NCBI RefSeq assembly: GCF_004664715.2
Contig: NC_051075.1
Location: 32,880,504-32,944,503 of the forward strand
Source of the DNA: Peromyscus leucopus
Taxonomy: Eukaryota; Chordata; Mammalia; Rodentia; Cricetidae
Direction of reading: 5' to 3'
Length of the DNA stretch: 64,000 nucleotides
Positions 57,231-64,000 of the stretch are shown one piece after another. The notes under the pieces were generated by a model. That model had not been told where the DNA came from. It saw only the letters and a program-made list of their open reading frames with translations, and did no database searches. Positions within the stretch are counted from its first letter, which is position 1. Each line of letters opens with the position of its first letter. The position numbers were made by a program, and so were the translations under genes.

Positions 57231-58385
57231 TTGAATTTGTTCTTATTTTTCTTAGTTGACAAAACTGTATTTGAATATTACTTTGTTAGTTGCTTTCTTT
57301 TGAGAAAGAATATCACAAAGTTGAGGTTAAATAATAAGAGATTTATTTAGGGACTATCCTGTGGAGCTTAAAGGAGAAGAGGCAGTAACAACCAGGGAGA
57401 GTGCTGTAGAGGAGAGAGGGAAGACATGGGTATGAGAAGCCTCAGAACTCAGCATTGATCTGATGGGGTTTCAGCCAGGCCAGTAGGATGACCTGTGTCA
57501 AAACTGCCCATTGGAGATATTGTGTTTCAGGCCAGAGCTGGCTGGTACTAGAGCCTCACAGGTTAATGGGAACAGCAGCTCTGGATGGTCAGTGAATTCT
57601 ACTCCCACAATGGAGATCTTAGTGGTATGATATCATGGCTGCCACAATTATGCATGTACATAGTGTATAAATAAAATAGCACTAGCATCTTATAAAATCA
57701 AAAGAGGGCCTATGCCCATTGCCAGCCTTATCCAATTCTGTTCTCTATAATCAAGCACTTTACATTTTCTTACATAGAATATTTGTATTTGTAAATGATA
57801 TTCATTATATTGATATTTTTGGATTTTGCTCATTGTCCGTGTTAATATCTGACTGCCTGTTGTGTAAGATGAAGTTTTTGCAGCATTTACATAAGCTATG
57901 GTTATATATTCACTCAATGTTTGCTATAAATATTCACAATTGAATCAGTAATGTCCTGTGGTTATATATACTTTCTCAAACAACTTTTTGCCTGCTGTGG
58001 AGTTGATAAATATCTTGTTTTGTGATATGATATAACAATACCTATTTATCTCAAAGCTCCTCGGACATTTTCTTCATGTGACTGTCTTCCTTTTGGAAGG
58101 TGTTCACATTCTGCAGCTAGTAGAGAAGCTAGCCCGTAGCAGAGCTCAGATTGGAATACAATTTAGCATCTGCTAGTATTTATTGAGTAGACAGAAGGAA
58201 AGAATTACAAAAGATTCTTAGGGCTCTTTAAGATAAAGGGTTTAGTAAGGGCCCCTGAGACTCGTACAGCTAGAGTTTTCACGAAGAGTATGTCAAGCTG
58301 TACCACTGACACGTTAAAGTGTGAGCAACATTCGCCAAATTAGCAAATCTAGTTCCTCATTCACCGTGTCTCTCAAACCGTGTAA
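57231..58385. other. Unique AT-rich sequence
   Basis: Nothing recognised. Confidence 0.5.
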
Positions 58386-58619
58386 CTTGATGGCCATTTT
58401 CTTTTCTTTCTTTCTTTCTTTTTTTTTGTTTTTGTTTTTGTTTTTGTTTTTGTTTTTGTTTTTTCGACACAGGGTTACTTTGTGTAGTTTTGGTGCCTAT
58501 CCTGGATCTCACTCTGTAGACCAGGATGGCCTTGAACTCATAGAGATCTGCCTGCCTCTGTCTCCCGAGTACTGGGATTAAAGGCATGGCCCACCACTGA
58601 CTGGCCTTGATGGCCATTT
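58386..58619 (-). mobile_element. SINE B1 with (TTTTTG)n tail and 14-bp TSD
   Basis: CTTGATGGCCATTT exact at 58386-58399 and 58606-58619. Tail complement has TTTC units, then six TTTTTG units, followed by the B1 body. Confidence 0.95.
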
Positions 58620-58741
58620 CCTAAAGCTTCACCATCAAAGGAAAGTGCCCTTGTTTACCCGATATAGATGAGTGGTTTTCTTTCTGCTTTCTTTTTCTTT
58701 TGGTGGTTTGTGACACTGAATCCAGTAAATACTTTAAAACA

Positions 58742-58860
58742 CAACGCGCCAGCAGAGACCGGAAGGGAACCAGAGTTACAGGTGGTTGTAAGTCACCACA
58801 TAGGTGCTGGGAATTGGACCCAGTAAGTGCTCTTAACCATTGAGCAATCTCTCCAACACT
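58742..58860 (-). mobile_element. SINE B2, truncated
   Basis: CCAGAGTTACAGGTGGTTG, CACATAGGTGCTGGGAATTG, CTCTTAACCATTGAGCAATC. Confidence 0.8.
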
Positions 58861-58894
58861 GAAATAGTATGTGCTAAGAACTTTGTGCCACCAT

Positions 58895-59022
58895 CATTGT
58901 GGTGGCACAAGCTTGTAATCACAGCTCTCAGGAAGCTGAGGGGGAAAGATAGCCGTGGATCTGCCTGGGCTACATAGGGAGTTTCAGGAAAGTCTGAGCA
59001 ACATAGTGAAACCCCGTGTCAA
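58895..59022 (+). mobile_element. Proto-B1-like SINE
   Basis: GTGGTGGCACAAGCTTGTAA, AGCTCTCAGGAAGCTGAGG, GGGCTACATAGGGAGTTTC, AACATAGTGAAACCCCGTG. Older 7SL-derived monomer. Confidence 0.65.
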
Positions 59023-59999
59023 CCTCCCCACCCCTGCTATGAAATAAACAAAAAACTCTATTTTGTCCTTTTGGGTCTCTGACTTAACCATTTTAAATAT
59101 GTTTTCAAGTTTAGTTCTGCAAGAAATGAATTCTAAATCCAGAGCAAATGCAATCGCTTTCCTCCTGATTACATTTCACCGTGACATTTCCTGTTTTTCT
59201 TAGCATGCCAAGTTTCAATTCGCAGGGCACAACAAAGTATTACCAACTCCCAAAGTCTGTCCTCTTAGTACATTTGTATAAGAGCTTTTGCTTTCTTAGA
59301 AATGCTAGAAAATAATTATTAAGGTAAAACACTTTCCCTCTGGAACATTCTACATTTGTGTCCTGCTGGCTGAGGAGCTTGCCTTAGGAGAACTGCCTTG
59401 TCTTATTAAGAACTGTGGCTGGCGTCTCAAATTTGTATTGGCAGGATTAATTGCAGAGACTTGTTTGCATGGATTTGCTGTAGACAAATTACAGCTTGAT
59501 ATTTCTTTCCTAATATTTCACCATTTGAAATGGAGTCTTTTGTGCCTATCCAAAGATGAGGCTACAATGTTTCACTGGAATTGAAAGGTTTATTTGGACC
59601 TTTCCATGACAGACTGCAGTATAAGGGAACAGTAAAGGCTTTACAATTTATTGTCTCCTATTATATGAATGTGACCGTTCTTGCAAATCACCAGAATGGA
59701 AGTTAGTCAGAAGTCAGAGTTGTAGCTTCATATATCCTTGTCTTGCAGTGCTCTGGGTGGCTGACTCTTAGTCAGAATACTCGGGCTGTACTTGGGCAAG
59801 CTTAAGCAGAAAAGATAAAGTAAAAGGTGGAGGCTTCCATCATATAAAAAGGGAAGAAATTTAACTTTCTTCTTGGTGTAATTTGAAGACGCTAAGATTA
59901 AATCATGAACTATAGAAAACTGACTTCCATGAATGATCAGCTCCAAATGAGACCACTGCTGTGCTGAAGGCAGCCAGTGATTGATCATGCTGTAGGGAT
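59023..59999. other. Unique sequence, possible conserved non-coding
   Basis: No repeat recognised for about 1 kb. 59100-59560 has a complex, non-repetitive texture with TAATTA-like, TTTGCAT and TTAATTG sites. See findings. Confidence 0.4.
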
Positions 60000-60026
60000 G
60001 GGGCGGGGGGGGGGGGGGAGGGGGAA
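60000..60026. repeat. G-run
   Basis: GGGGCGGG followed by about 14 G, then AGGGGG. G-quadruplex capable. Confidence 0.9.
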
Positions 60027-60173
60027 AGGTTGGTGGCTGAAGGAAGCAGAGTAACACTGAAGAGAAACAGGCCATGCTTTGCAATTTTGCTCACTTGCCT
60101 TACTGAGAACCAGGAAATGGGCAGTGACACCCTGAATTCCTCTGAGGACTGAAGTCAGTCTGAGAGTGAGCAT

Positions 60174-60174
<1 letters not shown>

Positions 60175-60215
<41 letters not shown>
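60175..60215. repeat. (TG)n microsatellite
   Basis: About 20 uninterrupted TG units. Confidence 0.97.
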
Positions 60216-60216
<1 letters not shown>

Positions 60217-60459
60217 CTCTAAAATTGAACACATTATGTCAGACGCTTCATGTCTGAGCCATTTTCTTGAGAAATTATGTTCAACTAATGAATGAAATGG
60301 TGAGAAGAAAGTGACCACAGAATCATTTTGTTTCTGAGAGCTGAGGCAGTAATTGTTCCCCTCTTTAATGTATGACTTCTTTGCTTCAACTTTGGGAGAT
60401 ATTTGAAGAAATGACAGCCTGAATAGTACTTAGACTTAAATAAGCAAGGATGGTTTCAT

Positions 60460-60590
60460 TAATCAGGAATATTTATTGAGCATGTGCTTTATGGCAGTGG
60501 GATTCTAGAACCTGGGACTATGCTTATGCTATTTTGTGGCTTCTATTCTAGTTGGGGTACAGGACAGAGGAAAAGACAGAGGGAGAGATT
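60460..60590 (+). mobile_element. L2 LINE remnant
   Basis: AATATTTATTGAGCATGTGC, TGGGATTCTAGAACCTGGG and TTCTATTCTAGTTGGGGTAC follow the L2 order. Confidence 0.55.
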
Positions 60591-61614
60591 GGATTTGCAG
60601 ACCACCCCATGAGAAAGAAAATGTATCTGATAGTGTAAATCTGGTTAAAAGCTGATGGCTGGGAGGTCACAACCTTAGTGGGGGACCTCTACCACTAATG
60701 TTTTACTAAATGGACTTGCGGTCAAATTACCTTCTAAGTATATATGTCATATTGTTTAACTATTATGTCACACTACAATATTAGTGTCAGTCTCAGCCTT
60801 GGCCAGAGAAGTTTCTTTTTGAAGTGGGGAATGGTTTCCAATGACTCACAAGCTGGTCAAAGTGATGAGAAATAGTGACTTGTGAGTGCATGACTGCTCA
60901 GCTTTAAATGGGACGTCTATACCACCTGCCTTAAGGTTCAGAGAACACCCTGAATATGAAGGCAGAGAGAATGTAAGACTTGGAGGATGTGGGGGAGTGC
61001 TGTAAAATAGTGTCTTATGGGAATATCAAGGTGGTTGCAGTTGCATGTCCACAGCAGCTGTGTCTACCTGCACAAAAACTGTACACATGAAAGACTCAGA
61101 AGCGGGGGAGTGAGTAGGAAGAAGTTAGCCATCAAGAGTGGGAGGTGGGTAGAGAAGGTAAGGGAAAGTCAATGCAATTATAATACATTATATACATGGA
61201 TGGCATTGTAAAATAAATGAATAAATAAAAAAAATTCTCCAAGTGGTGATAAAATTCAGGGTGTATGAAATGGTGAATTTATTTAAATATTGTTATATAT
61301 AGTCAGATTATGTCCCTTAATATCCTGTAGAGACCTAGATGAAGTGAGAATGATGGCCAATTATATACCTGGGGAGAGAATTCTAAAAGAAATGACTTGG
61401 GTTTTACAGAAATCCAGCATCCTTTTGCTAACAAGCTGCTGTGAGCTCCCCCGGGCCTCTCCTGCACAGCTAGCCACCCTGTCTTCTAGGAAATGCCAGC
61501 AATTTACTTCTTATAAGAATGGCATTGGCCATTTGTTGAGTTCAAGTGAACCAAGGCATCAGAGGCTGGGAATTTAATTTACATCTCTCTCAAATCCACA
61601 AAGCAGGTTTTATT
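60591..61614. other. Unique sequence
   Basis: AATAAATGAATAAATAAAA run near 61212. The 95-codon frame 61290-61577 has no domain. Confidence 0.5.
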
Positions 61615-61740
61615 ATTTCTGTTTTAAAGATGAAAAAGCCAAGGTCCTGGGAAGACACGTGATTTTGTAGTGGTGACTTATCTGGCACTGGATGGAGATT
61701 CTCTAAATTGGAGCCTGTCTTGTCAGGCCCCAGGGTCTCA
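61615..61740 (+). mobile_element. Possible MIR/L2 remnant
   Basis: ATTTCTGTTTTAAAGATGAA and AAAGCCAAGGTCCTGGGAAG hint at the MIR 3' half. Weak. Confidence 0.3.
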
Positions 61741-62059
61741 GGGTGTTAGCTTGGCTTGTTTCTGCCCACAATTTTGTTTTCCGGTAAGAACCAGTATACC
61801 TAACAAAATCATGTTAATGTGTTAGCAATTTCCTTTTAACATTTACTATACACCTGTATCTCAAGACTTGTTTTAGCCTTGTTTTTCCTCTTCTTTACTT
61901 AGTGAATACATCAAAGGCCCACTGATGCCTCTGCTCTGGCCCATCACAGTTTGAAGTGAGAATCTGTGGAGTTCTGTGATGTGTTTGAGGACAGTGAGCA
62001 CACCATTTCTTTTAATTTACCAGCCTGGGTTTCTGTGAAGATGAGTGTGAATAACACTT

Positions 62060-62190
62060 CAATTCCTGTGTCAATTCAATTGGTACTTGTTGGGTACTTT
62101 CACTGTGCAGTGCCCCATGCTGGCCATTGCAGTGGCCACAAAGATGAGCTGCCCATCAAAGGAACAAACCCAGTAGAGTTCTTTCACAAT
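62060..62190 (+). mobile_element. Possible L2 remnant
   Basis: TTCAATTGGTACTTGTTGGG, CTGTGCAGTGCCCCATGCTG and GCAGTGGCCACAAAGATGAG follow the L2 pattern of a size-and-count motif. It includes the minus-strand CTCF-like site. Confidence 0.4.
62109..62123 (-). promoter_or_regulatory. Candidate CTCF core motif, minus strand
   Basis: Reverse complement CCAGCATGGGGCACT matches the CTCF core consensus at 14 of 15 positions. Confidence 0.35.
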
Positions 62191-62485
62191 AACGCAAGAA
62201 CCTCTCAAGGCTAATGGGAAACTGAGAGAACCACAAAGACCTTCAGATCTTACTTCATTTTTTTTTCATTTTAATTTGATGACTGTGTTGCCATCTATAA
62301 TTTATAGAATTCACTTTAAGTTTAATAACCATTGTTCTTGCCTGCAGTTTAGAGGTCTTGGGCATCTGGGCCCAGGCCTGTGAAGCAGAATTCAAAATTA
62401 AGCCTAAGGCTTTGAATACAGCATTCATGTGGCTTTCCCAGTAGGTTTTCATGGTCTTCTTTTTTGTTTTTTAAAGCATTATCAC

Positions 62486-62514
62486 CATTATTATTATTAT
62501 TATTATTATTATTT
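62486..62514. repeat. (TTA)n microsatellite
   Basis: About 9 TTA units. Confidence 0.93.
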
Positions 62515-64000
62515 GGCTTCTAATTTCATATGAGATTGTATAGACTACATTGTGACTATGATACAGAGTGATGTGAATTCAAGAATCAGTTTCAATAATA
62601 TAATTCTCCTTTAAAATAATCCTCAAAATACATTTTTTCCTCCTGCAAAAGACATGAATTAACTCTCTCTCTGTGGATATAATTTTGAATTATGCTGATT
62701 GGAGAATAAATCAGGAGAACTACATATGAGTCTATGGATGTTTAAATAATTATCGTTAATTTAAGTGTCCTTGGGAGAGCTTTAGCTGCTCAAGTGAGCA
62801 TTTGCTTAATTTAAATTGAATTAAAAGTGATCTATGGGAGAAGCAGTTTTTCACGTGCAACACAAGTTTCATGAAAATCAGAGGAATCAGAAGTGTTGTG
62901 TTGCAAAAATCTAATATTGCAAGGATGGAGTTTTAAGCCATAATGATGCAGATATTTTTCAATATTACATTGGTACAAAATTACATTGTCAGATGGTTCT
63001 CCAGAGGGGAGAAAACTTTCTGCTAAAGTTTTTTTTAAAATCCCCGCAGCCGTAGAGCTTTATAAAAGGGTTCATTTTTGCTTTCAAATTTAGGAGCCTC
63101 TAGGAAATTCCCTGAAGGATAATTTTATGCAGAGTATATTAAAATATTCCAATCTTTTCTCACCTTCTCATAAGGGAAGTGGATTACATAAGGGCCTGAT
63201 AAGTAATTTAAGATAGGTGTCAAAGCAAACTCTTTGTTTTAGCAATGTATTTTTGGAGACTTGCATAAGTAAACCAATATATGAAACGTCTGTCATTTCC
63301 CTGATGGGAATCACTTGGCTATGGCTTGAATCTCAAAATTATCATCTTTGTTGGCATCATATTTTCGTGGAAAAATCCTGCCAGAAGTGGGGATAGGAGA
63401 GACTGCTTTGGGAAAGTGCTAGGAGAATTGGGTCTGGCTTGCAAACAAATGTGGATCAGGTTTTTCCTACTTGTTTTGCCATGGTTACACTTTGCATCCT
63501 CATTTCTGGAGGACCACCTATCAGTCTCTCTGATCACCAGTTAGTTAAGGTTAGACAGTTGCAGGAAAACAGGCCGTAGAAAATGTTGTTGAAAACCTTG
63601 GGAAAAGATCTAAAAGAGTTCAAAAGTATGGAGGAAGTATAAGCGTCTTCTAGGGCTTGTGGAGGAGGTGGGGTGTTCAAGGCAAGCAGATAACGCTCTT
63701 GGGTGGGGACGCTGTATAAAGAAGAGTTAGGAAGAGGGAAAGGCCTGGTTCCGACAACTGCCCTTGGCTGGCATAAGGAATATCTTCACGGTTGCTTGAC
63801 TGATTGCTGTAGCTTGTTCTCCCTAACCTGTTTGTGCATGTCAGAGTCTGGAATTTTGATATGTGTTAGCAGGGCTGTTTACACGACCAGGTTCTAGTAA
63901 AAACCTTGGATATCAGGTGGATGATGGGAATGCCTAGTCATAAGCATTTTATACATGTCATGATTGGATTCTAAAGGGATTAGGAGGCCCTGTGTGATCT
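62515..64000. other. Unique AT-rich sequence to window end
   Basis: No repeat recognised for about 1.5 kb. Frames at 63319-63544 (both strands) and 63703-63897 lack domains. Confidence 0.5.

Noticed and set aside
59728..60084. 118-codon minus frame with a Pro run
   Set aside because: The Pro run comes from the G-run at 60000-60026. Nothing else supports coding.
63040..63080. TATA-like promoter (CTTTATAAAAGGG)
   Set aside because: No downstream exon, initiator or CpG island. A single TATA-like match is expected by chance in AT-rich sequence.

Overview
The window looks like a gene-poor stretch (intergenic or deep intronic) of a muroid rodent chromosome, most likely a cricetid (hamster, vole or deer-mouse group). 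The clues are dense SINE B1, B2, B3 and ID elements, rodent L1 3' ends, ORR1-type MaLR LTRs, class II (ERVK-like) LTRs, and B1 copies with the variant 3' half (GGAAAGGCGCAAAGCTAC) that I associate with cricetids. Family names are given from memory of consensus sequences, not from a database search. I find no supportable protein-coding exon, functional RNA gene or CRISPR array. The open frames all fall in repeats or are short chance frames.

Layout. 1-5.8 kb: an old MLT1-like LTR, scattered SINEs and an ORR1 LTR carrying a 3'-truncated B1. 5.8-8.8 kb: a minus-strand class II ERV remnant (LTR, env piece, integrase tail), then a poly(A)-tailed chimeric retrocopy beginning with an inverted L1 piece. 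8.8-11 kb: mostly unrecognised sequence and a B3. 11.08-15.96 kb: an old MaLR/ERV-L type provirus with both LTRs, a primer-binding-site-like sequence and an internal region, into which two solo LTRs, one L1 and one ORR1 LTR have been inserted. 16-22 kb: SINEs, an L1 3' end, a tetranucleotide array and unique sequence with a strong CTCF-type motif. 22.1-28.5 kb: a long minus-strand L1 (3' UTR, RT with FADD, EN), split by a younger L1 with a 5' inversion.

28.5-31.5 kb: a G-rich stretch, L1-like fragments and unique sequence. 31.5-32.7 kb: a SINE cluster including a B1-B2 composite flanked by one target-site duplication. 33-40 kb: ORR1 and ERV-L-like LTRs, an L2 remnant and long unrecognised intervals. 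40-46.5 kb: L1 pieces, a solo-LTR-like element abutting a T-tract, two further LTRs and a small hAT-type DNA element. 47.9-51.9 kb: ancient L1, then an L1 holding two solo LTRs only 43 bp apart. 53.04-57.23 kb: a plus-strand class II ERV remnant (RNase H, integrase, non-coding 3' region, 3' LTR) whose integrase is cut by a small L1. 57.2-64 kb: mostly unique AT-rich sequence with a few SINEs and L2/MIR traces.

No genes work together here. The value of the window is its insertion history: at least eight nested events can be ordered directly, many with readable target-site duplications (TSDs). The most unusual objects are the multiply nested provirus at 11-16 kb, the B1-B2 composite at 31.87-32.29 kb and the chimeric retrocopy at 8.03-8.76 kb.
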